From: Bacillota bacterium
Lineage (GTDB): Bacteria; Bacillota; Clostridia; Acetivibrionales; DSM-27016
Assembly (NCBI GenBank): GCA_023390115.1
Contig: JAEWDM010000040.1
Coordinates: forward strand, 372,001 to 436,000
DNA: 64,000 nt
Direction of reading: 5' to 3'
In this document: positions 51,179 through 60,154 of the stretch, piece by piece
How the letters are laid out: each line of letters begins with the position of its first letter
Position numbering within the stretch: position 1 is the stretch's first letter
Made by a program: the position numbers and the translations under genes
The notes under the pieces: model-generated
Told to the model about the DNA's origin: nothing
Databases searched by the model: none
The model's input: only the letters and a program-made list of their open reading frames with translations

Positions 51179-52705
51179 TTACCATAAATTCTTGTAGTCG
51201 AAAGGAGAGGTTCCGGTGCTTTTTTTAAATACCTTGCTGAAGTATCCTGTGTTATTGAAGCCTACCATCTCGGATACCTCATTTATTTTATATTTTCTGG
51301 AAAGCAGCAGCTCCTGGGCTTTTTCAATACGCACCTTGTTTAAATAATCGCTGAAGGTTTCCCCCGTCTCTTTTCTAAACAGATAGCTTAAGTGGCTTTT
51401 ACTTATGTTTATATGCTTTGCAAGCTCGTGAAGGGTGAGATCCCTGCTGTAATTCTCCTCTATATAATTCAGCGCTTCAAGTATGTCGGTTCTCGCGACT
51501 CCTTTATTTATGTGGCATAAAAATCCTCCCAGGGTATCAAGAAACCTGCCCATCCATGCCTTAAGCTCGCTAAAGCTCATAATAGCGGCTATTTGCTGGT
51601 AGTAATATATATATTCTTTATCAAGGTCTGATAGTGAAAAGCCTATGTCCCTTATATAGATAGCAAAGGTATTAATTATTTCTATAGTATTCAGCTTGAC
51701 TGCATCGGGACTTATGCTTGCATATTCCTCCACTCTGTTGAAAAACATTCCTATAATATTTTTAAGCTCGGAAATATTTCTCCTCTCTATGTTTGTCCTT
51801 AAATTTTTCTCAAAAGCAGTGGAATAATATGGATTTAAAGGCTCGAAAAAAGAAAGCTCCGAAAAGCTCGACAACAGTTTATCCTCTTTGTAAAAACTGG
51901 CCTTGACTGCCTTCTGAGATTCCTTAAAGGCATCAAAAATCTGCTCGGGAGAGCTTTTTAAAATGCTTATGCCTATTCTGGGAGGCGAGGAAATATAATT
52001 AAGCAATATCCTGTTTACCGATTCCAGATGCAGCTTAAACGAATCAAGGATATGCTGCCCGGTGCAGGTAGGAAAGGCGCTGATTACACAGGGTATATGC
52101 TTATCATGCAGGGTTACAAAGCTTTTAACTCCCTCAGGCTGATTTTTGGCGAACAGTTCGACGCACAGATCACAAATAATTGATGCCTCCATAAATGTAA
52201 GCGTATTGTGATAAAAGGAAGCAATATAATAGTCCATGCCGTATATTTTTTTCGAGATGTCTTCAAGGCTTCCGGCTGATTTTTGTGCCTTGTCCGGAGA
52301 GCCCTCCGGGAGATTAAAGGCGGCGTCGCTGATAATTCTTCTTGCAACGGACTGTAAAACATTGGATATTTCCTCCGGGTTCGCCGACAGCTTCAAAATG
52401 TAATCATGAATACCGCTTTTAAAGGCCTCGCGCACATATGAGTAATCGTCGTGGCAGCTTAGGATAATTATGTTGGTCTTTATCCCGCGGGAAAACAGCT
52501 CGTTTATCAGCTCAATGCCATTCATAACAGGCATCATGATATCCAGGAGAATTATATCGGGGATTTCCTCTTCTATCAGTCGAAGAGCCTCTTCTCCATT
52601 GCTTGCTTCTCCTACGAGTCTTAAATTCATTTTTTCCCAGTCAATGCAGTTTTTTAAGCCCACACGAACAATAAATTCATCGTCTACAATTAAAACCTTC
52701 AGCAT
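51179..52705 (-). CDS. AraC-type response regulator, YesN family, without a neighbouring kinase
   Basis: 508 residues: receiver domain with phospho-acceptor D55 (IILLDIMMP) and VDDE acidic pocket, a long central region (130-395), and C-terminal double HTH of the AraC type (about 405-508; HELAKHINISKSHLSYLFRKE and INEVSEMVGFNNTGYFSKVF). It is divergent from the second sugar-type importer operon and most likely controls it. No sensor kinase is adjacent, so its partner must be encoded elsewhere or be shared. Confidence 0.92.
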   Translation of the reverse strand: MLKVLIVDDEFIVRVGLKNCIDWEKMNLRLVGEASNGEEALRLIEEEIPDIILLDIMMPVMNGIELINELFSRGIKTNIIILSCHDDYSYVREAFKSGIHDYILKLSANPEEISNVLQSVARRIISDAAFNLPEGSPDKAQKSAGSLEDISKKIYGMDYYIASFYHNTLTFMEASIICDLCVELFAKNQPEGVKSFVTLHDKHIPCVISAFPTCTGQHILDSFKLHLESVNRILLNYISSPPRIGISILKSSPEQIFDAFKESQKAVKASFYKEDKLLSSFSELSFFEPLNPYYSTAFEKNLRTNIERRNISELKNIIGMFFNRVEEYASISPDAVKLNTIEIINTFAIYIRDIGFSLSDLDKEYIYYYQQIAAIMSFSELKAWMGRFLDTLGGFLCHINKGVARTDILEALNYIEENYSRDLTLHELAKHINISKSHLSYLFRKETGETFSDYLNKVRIEKAQELLLSRKYKINEVSEMVGFNNTGYFSKVFKKSTGTSPFDYKNLW

Positions 52706-53028
52706 TTACTCACCTGCTTCATATGCCGGGAAGACGGCATGATTCAAATCCTTTACAATGAAAGTAAGTTAAGACCATGACAACTTAAGAGATTATATAA
52801 AATTATAACACAGTTCGCAGAAAATTTGCTATGTAAAAATTTGAAGGAATGCGGACAGATTTGCTACTTCATAATATATTGCATGTTTTCGTATAAATTT
52901 TCTATAGCAATACTAAATGCATATTAAAGTATATGTTTTTGATAACCCAGATTCTTGTGGCAGGAATGTTTTTATGAAAAAATAGAGTCAGACGATGTTC
53001 CGTCAAATATATACGAGGAGGAGAAAAA
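52706..53028. promoter_or_regulatory. Divergent region upstream of the second importer
   Basis: 323 bp, AT-rich, no gene. It must hold promoters for the response regulator and the importer operon; TATTGC/GCAATA inverted half-sites occur at about 52877 and 52907. A GAGGAGGAG ribosome binding site precedes ATG 53029. No strong consensus promoter was identified. Confidence 0.4.
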
Positions 53029-54309
53029 ATGAAGAGATTTTTGTCCAGCCTATTGTGTCTCTGTATTCTTTTATCACTTGCCGCGTGCGGACAGAGTGAG
53101 AAAAATGAGCCGTCCCAGTCCGGGGCCTCGGGTGGTGAAGAAAAGCAGACAAAAGGGAAGATAGTCTACATGTATTGGGAGGATGTACAGGGAAGCAATG
53201 ATTTCCTTGGAGAGGATTGGAACAGCAAGAATCCGGACGTAACTGTGGAAATGCAATCGGTAGGGTGGAATAACTACCATGACACACTAATCACGGCTGC
53301 GGCATCAGGATCGATGCCGGATGTATTCAAAATTGAACCTTCATGGATACCTGAGCTCATTAACCTTAAGGCGGTGCTTCCCCTGGATGATTATGTAGAT
53401 AAGTGGGACAGCAAGGATTCTATCCCTCAGAGCATGTGGGAGGCGGCAAGAGCCGATCAGGATATGCTGTATACCTGCCCGAATTCTTTGGTTGCACTGT
53501 ATCTGTATTGCAGAAAATCATATTTCCAGCAGGCCGGTGTGGAATACCCTGAAACTATGGAGGAGTTTTACAATGCCTGTGAAAAGCTGACTATGGACAC
53601 AAACAATGACGGAGCAACGGATGTGTACGGGTTTTCTCTCAGAGGTGCGAGAGGCGGGCATTATATGTGGGCGGGCCTTACAATGAACAGCGGTGTTAAG
53701 TTCTTTAACGACGACGGAAGTGTAGCTCTCAATAGTCCTGAAATGGTGGAAGCAAATAAAAAATACCTGGACATCTACAGGAACGGCTGGGCGCCTAAAA
53801 CAGCCCCTACAGACGGAAACAATGAATGTGCGCAGAACTTTAAGTCCGGAGTAACATCCATGCTTGTGCATCATGTTAATTCATATCAGGATATTACAAA
53901 CGCACTTGGGGATGATGTGGAAATAGTCCCTCTGCCGACCGGAGAGGTGGGAAGATGGGTTCCTATCCAGACTGCTACTGTAAGCGTATTTTCGGAATCA
54001 AAGTTTAAGGATGCCAGCGTGGAATTCCTGGAGTTTATGCTTCTTCCCGAGGAGCACAGCCAGTATTGTGAAAAGGTGGGACAGGTGCCATTTGTAGAAG
54101 AGGTAACAAAGGAAGACAAGTTTACCAGCAATAAGTCCCAATTGGTTTCAATGGCGAATCTTGATGCTGCTAAAACCTTCCCTGTAGTTCCGACCTTCGG
54201 GGACTGGTCTGAAAAGCTATGGCCCCAGACTATGCAGAGAGCGCTGCTTGGGGAAATTGAAAGTAAGGAAATGATGCAAATTCTTGCAGACGGACTATCT
54301 GTGAAGTAG
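53029..54309 (+). CDS. ABC transporter substrate-binding lipoprotein (family 1)
   Basis: 426-residue extracytoplasmic solute-binding protein. Signal peptide and lipobox LAAC with C20, then an E/S-rich linker and the SBP_bac_1 fold (KIVYMYWEDVQGSNDF, SGSMPDVFKIEPSW, GVTSMLVHHVNSY). The last segment (GDWSEKLWPQTMQRALLGE) is the typical C-terminal helix region. It begins an importer operon followed by two permeases. The ligand is unknown; the downstream RraA-like and Ldh2-like enzymes point towards a sugar acid or its polymer fragment. Confidence 0.92.
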   Translation: MKRFLSSLLCLCILLSLAACGQSEKNEPSQSGASGGEEKQTKGKIVYMYWEDVQGSNDFLGEDWNSKNPDVTVEMQSVGWNNYHDTLITAAASGSMPDVFKIEPSWIPELINLKAVLPLDDYVDKWDSKDSIPQSMWEAARADQDMLYTCPNSLVALYLYCRKSYFQQAGVEYPETMEEFYNACEKLTMDTNNDGATDVYGFSLRGARGGHYMWAGLTMNSGVKFFNDDGSVALNSPEMVEANKKYLDIYRNGWAPKTAPTDGNNECAQNFKSGVTSMLVHHVNSYQDITNALGDDVEIVPLPTGEVGRWVPIQTATVSVFSESKFKDASVEFLEFMLLPEEHSQYCEKVGQVPFVEEVTKEDKFTSNKSQLVSMANLDAAKTFPVVPTFGDWSEKLWPQTMQRALLGEIESKEMMQILADGLSVK

Positions 54310-54337
54310 AGCAAGCGTAAAGGTTTGTTTAGGTTGA

Positions 54338-54395
54338 GCCGCCTGCCTGATTTATGCAGGGATTTTCAAAAGAACGGATAAATACGGCGGGCGGC
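54338..54395 (+). other. Intercistronic hairpin between binding protein and permease genes
   Basis: GCCGCCTGCC (54338-54347) pairs with GGCGGGCGGC (54386-54395) with one G-T pair, enclosing a smaller CCTG/CAGG stem. As in the first importer locus, it probably raises binding-protein mRNA over permease mRNA. Confidence 0.6.
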
Positions 54396-54439
54396 CGATA
54401 TATAAATTTACCCTCAATTTTAAGGGAGGAAACGTATAA

Positions 54440-55345
54440 GTGAATCATACAGCCTTTAAAAAGAAAGTTAATGTTGGACTCATAGTGCTCCTTGCGCCGG
54501 CGATTATAGTAGTGGTTCTTATTATAGGATATCCGCTGGTGAGGGCTCTGGGATTGAGCCTGTACAGGTATAAGCTTACGGATTTGCTGAATAGCGGATT
54601 TATAGGGCTCAACAACTATAAGGACATTATATTTAACGATCCTGCCTTTAATGCGGCATTTGTAAATACCATAATCTGGGTAGGGGTTACCGTGGTCTGT
54701 CAGGTGCTGTGTTCTCTGGTGCTTGCCAACGTATTGAATAAGCCTTTTTGGGGCAGAGGAGTAATACGCTCCATAGTGCTTATACCATGGGCTACTCCAT
54801 GTGTGCTGATTGCCCTGATGTGGTCGTGGATGTTTAACGGCAATTACGGAGTCATAAATGAGATTCTGAAGGATTTTAATGTCATTAGCCAGAATGTCGC
54901 GTGGCTGGCGATGTCGGAGACATCTCTGGGCTCTCAGATATTGGTTATGGTATGGCAGGGAATTCCGTTCTTTACTATAATGCTTCTTGCTGCAATGCAA
55001 TTAATACCCAGTGAATTATATGAATCTGCCGATGTGGACGGAGCGGGGCCTGTGAGAAAGTATTTCAGCATAACTCTCCCGGGGATTTCAGCCACTCTTG
55101 TATCCACAGTAATGATTAGGCTTATATGGGTTTTTAATAACGTGGATATCGTGTATATCATGACGGGAGGCGGTCCCGGATACAGCTCGCTGACCTTATC
55201 CGTATACACCTTTATTGAGGCCCAGAAGTCGCTGAACTTTGGATATGCCAGTGCTCTTGCCATAATAGGAGCCATATTTATGGCCATAGTTATGCTGGTT
55301 TATATGAGGATGGCCAGGTCGCGGGGAGGGATAGTAGACAGATGA
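54440..55345 (+). CDS. ABC transporter permease (MalF type)
   Basis: 301 residues with six membrane helices and the EAA loop (LYESADVDGAGPVRKYFSIT, about 192-211). A GGAGGAAAC site precedes the GTG start at 54440. It forms the import channel with the next gene, which it overlaps by 4 bases. As in the first locus, no ATPase gene accompanies it. Confidence 0.92.
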   Translation: MNHTAFKKKVNVGLIVLLAPAIIVVVLIIGYPLVRALGLSLYRYKLTDLLNSGFIGLNNYKDIIFNDPAFNAAFVNTIIWVGVTVVCQVLCSLVLANVLNKPFWGRGVIRSIVLIPWATPCVLIALMWSWMFNGNYGVINEILKDFNVISQNVAWLAMSETSLGSQILVMVWQGIPFFTIMLLAAMQLIPSELYESADVDGAGPVRKYFSITLPGISATLVSTVMIRLIWVFNNVDIVYIMTGGGPGYSSLTLSVYTFIEAQKSLNFGYASALAIIGAIFMAIVMLVYMRMARSRGGIVDR

Positions 55346-56187
55346 AAACGAAACGCAAAATGAAACGCAAAAAGAGAGGTATATTTGCATTTTATATTCC
55401 GCTGGTATTTTTTACGGTTTTTGTAATGGCGCCTTTTGTATGGACGTTTATAACCTCCTTAAAAAATAACAATGAGATGTTTAAGATGCCGTTCAGATAT
55501 CTGCCGGAAAATCCGTCCTTTAAAAATTACGTGGAGCTTATGCAGACCACTGAGTTTCTGTTCAATATGAAAAACAGCTTTATCGCGTCCTTTTCCACCG
55601 TATTGATTGCCGGCGTGATTTCCGTAATGGCGGGGTATGCTTTTTCGCGCTACCGCTTTAAAGGAAGAAATGCCTTGCTGGCAGGGTTTTTAATGCTTTA
55701 TCTCGTGCCCCAGACATTGCTGCTTATGCCCCTTTACGTAATTTTCAAGCAGATTGGAATTATCCATACAGTATTATCGCTGATTGTTGCATACAGCACC
55801 TATGCAATCCCATATTCAGTATGGCTGACTACAAGCTTTATAAACCAGGTGCCCCGTGAATTGGAGGAGGCCGCCATGATAGACGGCTGCAATTTGCCCA
55901 GATGTATCATTCAGATTGTTCTGCCTCTGGTAAAGCCGGGAATTATTGCCTCATGCAGCTTTATATTTATAACCTGCTGGAATGAATATGCTTATGCCGT
56001 GTTATTTACTGATAAAACCTCCCGTACTGTTACAGTGGCGCTGGCATCATTTATGTCGCAGTTCAACATACGGTGGGATATGATTACAGCCGGAGGAATT
56101 ATTATAGTAATACCTGTTGTAATTATGTTTATGTTCATGCAGAGAGATCTTGTAGCCGGCCTTACCGCGGGAGGAGTAAAGGGATAG
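55342..56187 (+). CDS. ABC transporter permease (MalG type)
   Basis: 281 residues. A very basic leader (MKTKRKMKRKKRG) is followed by six helices and the EAA loop ELEEAAMIDGCNLPRCIIQI (about 172-191). The ATG overlaps the previous stop (ATGA). It completes the importer. The RraA-like gene follows after 136 bp. Confidence 0.92.
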   Translation: MKTKRKMKRKKRGIFAFYIPLVFFTVFVMAPFVWTFITSLKNNNEMFKMPFRYLPENPSFKNYVELMQTTEFLFNMKNSFIASFSTVLIAGVISVMAGYAFSRYRFKGRNALLAGFLMLYLVPQTLLLMPLYVIFKQIGIIHTVLSLIVAYSTYAIPYSVWLTTSFINQVPRELEEAAMIDGCNLPRCIIQIVLPLVKPGIIASCSFIFITCWNEYAYAVLFTDKTSRTVTVALASFMSQFNIRWDMITAGGIIIVIPVVIMFMFMQRDLVAGLTAGGVKG

Positions 56188-56323
56188 AGCATACGGCCGG
56201 CGCTTTTAATAATAAGGCTTTTAATATTTCCGGCAATGCCTCTGTTATACTGCGTATAACGCTGAGGCTCCGGAGCTTTAAAAATATCCTAAAACAATAC
56301 TATCTTAACAGGAGGAAATTAAT

Positions 56324-57028
56324 ATGATAAAGGAAAAGCTGGAAGAGCTGAAGAATTATGACACGCCCTCCATAACCAATGTTGTGGCAACTTATCCCAA
56401 TGCGGATTGGTGCCTGGGGCTTTATCATCCGTGGAAGGGCAAATGGTACACCGATCAGACTCTTAAATGCATGTACCCCGAGGTGGGAAGAAGAGTGGGA
56501 TATGTTGTGACCTGTGTATACGGCCTGCCGGATCCCGACTATAAGGCGCTTAAGATGTCGGATCTGCTGAAGGCAATCGGGAACTCGCCCAAGCCTGTAA
56601 TTCTTGCGGTTAAGCAGAATTTCCCCGAGGAGATCAAGAAAATAAACGGGCTGCTGGGCGGAAATATGATGACAGCCTTTAAATCGGCAGGCGTAGTGGG
56701 AGTGCTTTCGGATGGGCCGTCAAGAGACCTGGATGAAATACGTCCTATGGATATCCAGTATATGCTTACGGGTGTTTGTGCGGGCCATGGAGATTTTGCG
56801 CTTGAGGCAATTAATGTTCCGGTGGAAATTTGCGGAATGGCTGTTGCTCCCGGAGAAATTGTTCATATGGATGAAAACGGAGCGGTAAAATTCCCCGCCG
56901 AGCATATTGAGGAAATTGCAAAAAGAGCCGAGGCCTTGCAGAAGATTGAGAACAGACGCCAGAAAATGATGAGGGAAACCAGTGATATTGATGAGCTTGG
57001 GAAAATAATAAGCGGATTGTATGACTAA
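56324..57028 (+). CDS. RraA-like / HMG aldolase family protein
   Basis: 234 residues of the RraA/MenG fold. The substrate- and metal-binding region is visible as GGNMMTAFKSAGVVGVLSDG (about 113-132) followed by the conserved Arg-Asp of SRDLDEI. Members include 4-hydroxy-4-methyl-2-oxoglutarate aldolases and oxaloacetate decarboxylases as well as the RNase E regulator RraA; the catabolic setting favours an enzyme on a keto acid. An AGGAGG site precedes the ATG. It lies in line with the importer and an Ldh2-family dehydrogenase. Confidence 0.82.
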   Translation: MIKEKLEELKNYDTPSITNVVATYPNADWCLGLYHPWKGKWYTDQTLKCMYPEVGRRVGYVVTCVYGLPDPDYKALKMSDLLKAIGNSPKPVILAVKQNFPEEIKKINGLLGGNMMTAFKSAGVVGVLSDGPSRDLDEIRPMDIQYMLTGVCAGHGDFALEAINVPVEICGMAVAPGEIVHMDENGAVKFPAEHIEEIAKRAEALQKIENRRQKMMRETSDIDELGKIISGLYD

Positions 57029-57072
57029 GACGTGTATGCTTAAATACAAAAATAATGAATGCGAGGAGACAC

Positions 57073-58125
57073 ATGATGGAAAGACTGATTGATCCTAAAA
57101 AATATGAGCAATTCTGTAAAGAGGCGTGCATAAAGACGGGTCTTAGCGAGGAGGTTTCGGCAGTAACCGCTAATCTTCTTGTAAGAACCGATATGCTCGG
57201 CACCTTTACTCATGGAACCTTAAACCTTTTCCCTTATCTTAAAAAGGTGCCCGCGGGCGGAATAAATTTAAAGGCAAAGCCTGAGATTGTGTCGGAGGGG
57301 CCAGCGTGGGCGGTTGTTGACGGAAATAATGCCATGGGAGTTTATAACGGCCATTTCGGAATGCAGGTAGGAATAGAGAAGGCGAAAAAAGAGGGCGTGG
57401 CCTATGTGGGAATAAGAGGCAGCGGGCATTACGGCGCTTGCGGCATATATGCGATAACTGCCGCGGAGCAGGGGATGATAGCTCTTGTAATGAGCAACAC
57501 TACAAGGAATATGTCTGTTCCGGGAGGAAAAGGCCCGGTTGTAGGAAACTCTCCAATTGCATACGCAGTACCTGCGGGAAGCCACAGGCCTGTATTTATG
57601 GATATTGCCACCAGTAATGTTGCAGGCATGAAGGTTCACAGAAAAATTGATGACGGAGAAAAGGTCCCGGAGGGCTGGATAGTTGACGGAGAAGGCAGGC
57701 CGACAACGGACCCTGCGGTAAAGGGATGGTCTCTTTGCCCAATGGGGGGACATAAGGGCTATTGCATATCCTTCTTCATTGAGGTTATGTGCGCCGTGCT
57801 TACGGGAGGCGCCGTATTCGGAGTAAAGCCATGGATGGATCCCGCGCAGGCCGCGGATGTGAGCCATTCGCTTATGCTGGTAAATGTGCCTGATATAATG
57901 GACAACAGTATATTCGGGAAGAGGATGGAGGATGCCATAAAGCTGATTGCAGGCTCTCCCAAGGCTGAGGGAAGCGACAGGATTTATCTTCCCGGAGAAA
58001 TTGAGTGGGATAGGTATGAGAAGGCGGAGAAGGAAGGTCTTGAGCTTCCTGCGGATATTATTAAGAATGCCAGGGCTCTTGCTCAGATGACAGGTCTGAA
58101 TTTTGAAAGCTGCTTTACCAAATAA
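57073..58125 (+). CDS. Ldh2-family (malate/L-lactate/ureidoglycolate type) dehydrogenase
   Basis: 350-residue NAD(P)-dependent 2-hydroxyacid dehydrogenase of the Ldh_2 (YlbC/AllD/DlgD) family. Typical signatures: FTHGTLNL near residue 45, NNAMGVYNGHFGMQ, VGIRGSGHYGACGIY with the catalytic histidine, VVGNSPIAYAVP and MGGHKGYCISFFIEV. ATG 57073 (or the next ATG) follows GCGAGGAG; the earlier ATG at 57055 overlaps that site. It probably interconverts a hydroxy acid and the keto acid handled by the RraA-like protein. Confidence 0.88.
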   Translation: MMERLIDPKKYEQFCKEACIKTGLSEEVSAVTANLLVRTDMLGTFTHGTLNLFPYLKKVPAGGINLKAKPEIVSEGPAWAVVDGNNAMGVYNGHFGMQVGIEKAKKEGVAYVGIRGSGHYGACGIYAITAAEQGMIALVMSNTTRNMSVPGGKGPVVGNSPIAYAVPAGSHRPVFMDIATSNVAGMKVHRKIDDGEKVPEGWIVDGEGRPTTDPAVKGWSLCPMGGHKGYCISFFIEVMCAVLTGGAVFGVKPWMDPAQAADVSHSLMLVNVPDIMDNSIFGKRMEDAIKLIAGSPKAEGSDRIYLPGEIEWDRYEKAEKEGLELPADIIKNARALAQMTGLNFESCFTK

Positions 58126-58228
58126 TGGCTGCGAGGGCTGACATTGCTTGTGTTTTTATGATGCCGGCAGCAGCGATGAATCGGATGGCCGTCAGGAATA
58201 TTTTCAGGCATGCACATTGTAATTTAAG

Positions 58229-58269
58229 GATGCGGGCGGCACGTCTATTGATGTGCTGTCCGCATCTTT
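58229..58269 (+). terminator. Hairpin after the Ldh2-family gene
   Basis: GATGCGGGCGGCAC (58229-58242) pairs fully with GTGCTGTCCGCATC (58253-58266), two G-T pairs, 10-nt loop, followed by TTT. The T tract is short, so termination may be partial. Confidence 0.6.
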
Positions 58270-58338
58270 GCCGTTAATGCTTCCGGCATGATAAAAATTT
58301 AATTTGCAAAAAATAAGAATACCCGGAGGTTTGGAATT

Positions 58339-59025
58339 ATGAGGGAAAAATATACAGGGGAAAGGCCGGCCAAGCCGGTGAGGATAGCGGCATCCATTCT
58401 TGCCTGCAACAGCGCGTATATAGGGGAGGCGGTGCTGGCTGCGGATAAGGGCGGGGCGGATATTATCCATGTGGATATAATGGACGGGCATTATGTTAAA
58501 AATCTTACCTTTGGGCCGCAGACTGTAAAGGATTTAAAAAAAATTACGGAGCTTCCCGTTGACGCCCATCTTGAGGTAAGCAACCCCCACGAGCTGATTG
58601 AGGTTTTTGCCGGGGCGGGAGCCGATATCATAACCGTTCAGATGGACTGCTGCGATCATCCTGTAAGAGCACTGGAGACCATAAGGCTTATGGGCAAAAA
58701 GGCAGGGCTTGCAATAAATCCGGGTATGGGGATAGAGCAGTTAAAATATCTTTTAACGCATATAGACATTATATTGCTTATGAGTGTGGAGCCGGGGTTT
58801 GGAGGACAGAAATTTGAGGAGAGCATATTTAAAAAGCTCCCCGAGGTAGTCTCCATGCTTGAGGATGAGGGCTTAAGCATTCCCATAGCGGTAGACGGCG
58901 GAGTGAGCCTGAGCAATTGTTCAAGTCTCAGAAGGGCCGGAGCTGATATTTTAATAGCGGGCTCCTCAATATTTTCACATAAGGATATAGGAAAGAGAAT
59001 TTCAGAGCTTAGGGGAGAATTTTGA
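58339..59025 (+). CDS. rpe: Ribulose-phosphate 3-epimerase family protein
   Basis: 228-residue TIM barrel that interconverts ribulose 5-phosphate and xylulose 5-phosphate or a related ketose phosphate. Metal and catalytic residues are in IIHVDIMDGHYV, VDAHLEVSNP, and VDGGVS near residue 190; SVEPGFGGQKF is the family's phosphate loop region. A CGGAGG site lies before ATG 58339. The usual HLMVENP is HLEVSNP here. Because it sits in a catabolic region, it may be a pathway-specific paralogue (AlsE-like) and not the housekeeping enzyme. Confidence 0.88.
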   Translation: MREKYTGERPAKPVRIAASILACNSAYIGEAVLAADKGGADIIHVDIMDGHYVKNLTFGPQTVKDLKKITELPVDAHLEVSNPHELIEVFAGAGADIITVQMDCCDHPVRALETIRLMGKKAGLAINPGMGIEQLKYLLTHIDIILLMSVEPGFGGQKFEESIFKKLPEVVSMLEDEGLSIPIAVDGGVSLSNCSSLRRAGADILIAGSSIFSHKDIGKRISELRGEF

Positions 59026-59086
59026 AAATAATTACGGCTAAGAGCAAGGATATAGAATATGTGAGTGCATCCACACCGATATACAA

Positions 59087-59115
59087 TTGACAAGCAAATT
59101 AACAAATGATAAAAT
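59087..59115 (+). promoter_or_regulatory. Strong promoter of the 2-oxo acid/acetoin dehydrogenase operon
   Basis: Perfect -35 TTGACA (59087-59092), 17 bases, TAAAAT (59110-59115), 61 bases before ATG 59177. Confidence 0.8.
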
Positions 59116-59176
59116 AGTAATTGGAAATCCATATATGCTAAAAAAGCTTTAAGTAATAAAAATAGAGGTGAAGGTA

Positions 59177-60142
59177 ATGGAAATTAAAGAAATCGGCAGG
59201 GAAAAATTACTGGAGATGTATACTAAGATGCTGCATACCAGAAGATTTGAGGAAAAGGTGGCATATTTCTTTTCAAGAGGAATGGTGCATGGGACGACTC
59301 ATTTGTACGTAGGCGAGGAGGCAACCGGGGTGGGGGCGTGCTGTGCTCTTGAGGAGCAGGATTTAATAACAAGCACCCACAGAGGGCACGGGCATTGCAT
59401 AGGAAAGGGCATAGATCTTAACAGAATGATGGCTGAGCTGCTGGGAAAGGAGACGGGGTACTGCAAGGGAAAGGGGGGCTCAATGCATATCGCCGATCTC
59501 ATGAGAGGAAATCTGGGGGCTAACGGCGTGGTCGGAGGGGGACAGCCTATTGCTGTGGGAGCTGCGCTTACTCTGAAAATGAAAAAGAAGGATCAGGTGG
59601 TTGTATGCTTTTTTGGTGACGGGGCTTCAAATGAGGGAAGCTTTCACGAATCCCTGAACCTGGCTTCAATATGGAAGCTCCCCATAATATTTATATGTGA
59701 GAATAATCTTTACGGAATGTCAACGCATATAAGCAGGCATATGAATATTGAGGATATTTCAATAAGAGCTTCATCCTACGGCATACCCGGAAAAACCGTA
59801 GACGGCAATGATGTTCTGGAGGTATACAATACGGTGCTTGAAGCGAAGGAATATGTTAAGAAGAACGGACCTATGCTGATTGCGGCAAATACGTACAGGA
59901 TAACCGGACATTCGAAGAGTGATGCAAATGTTTACAGAACCAAGGAAGAGATTGCAATGTGGAAAGAGAAATGCCCTATAAAAAGGATGCGTAAATATCT
60001 TGAGGAGAATAAAATTTTCAAGCCGGAGGAGCTGGATCAGATTGAAGCCGGGGCTGCGGAGGATTTGGAAAGGGCGACGGAATACGCGCAGCAAAGTAAT
60101 TATCCGTCTTTAGATACTATACTTGAGGATGTATATGCTTAG
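59177..60142 (+). CDS. Thiamine-diphosphate dehydrogenase E1 component, alpha subunit (acetoin/pyruvate type)
   Basis: 321 residues. Alpha subunit of a heterotetrameric E1 (pyruvate, branched-chain or acetoin dehydrogenase). ThDP motif CFFGDGASNEGSFHESLNLA ends with ICENN (about 143-176); STHRGHGHCIGKG and KGKGGSMHI are conserved substrate/cofactor loops. ATG 59177 is preferred over GTG 59168 because GAGGTGAAGG precedes it. The next gene begins 12 bases after the stop. The short length and sequence style match AcoA of acetoin dehydrogenase, but pyruvate cannot be excluded. Confidence 0.9.
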   Translation: MEIKEIGREKLLEMYTKMLHTRRFEEKVAYFFSRGMVHGTTHLYVGEEATGVGACCALEEQDLITSTHRGHGHCIGKGIDLNRMMAELLGKETGYCKGKGGSMHIADLMRGNLGANGVVGGGQPIAVGAALTLKMKKKDQVVVCFFGDGASNEGSFHESLNLASIWKLPIIFICENNLYGMSTHISRHMNIEDISIRASSYGIPGKTVDGNDVLEVYNTVLEAKEYVKKNGPMLIAANTYRITGHSKSDANVYRTKEEIAMWKEKCPIKRMRKYLEENKIFKPEELDQIEAGAAEDLERATEYAQQSNYPSLDTILEDVYA

Positions 60143-60154
60143 GGGGCAGAGAAA

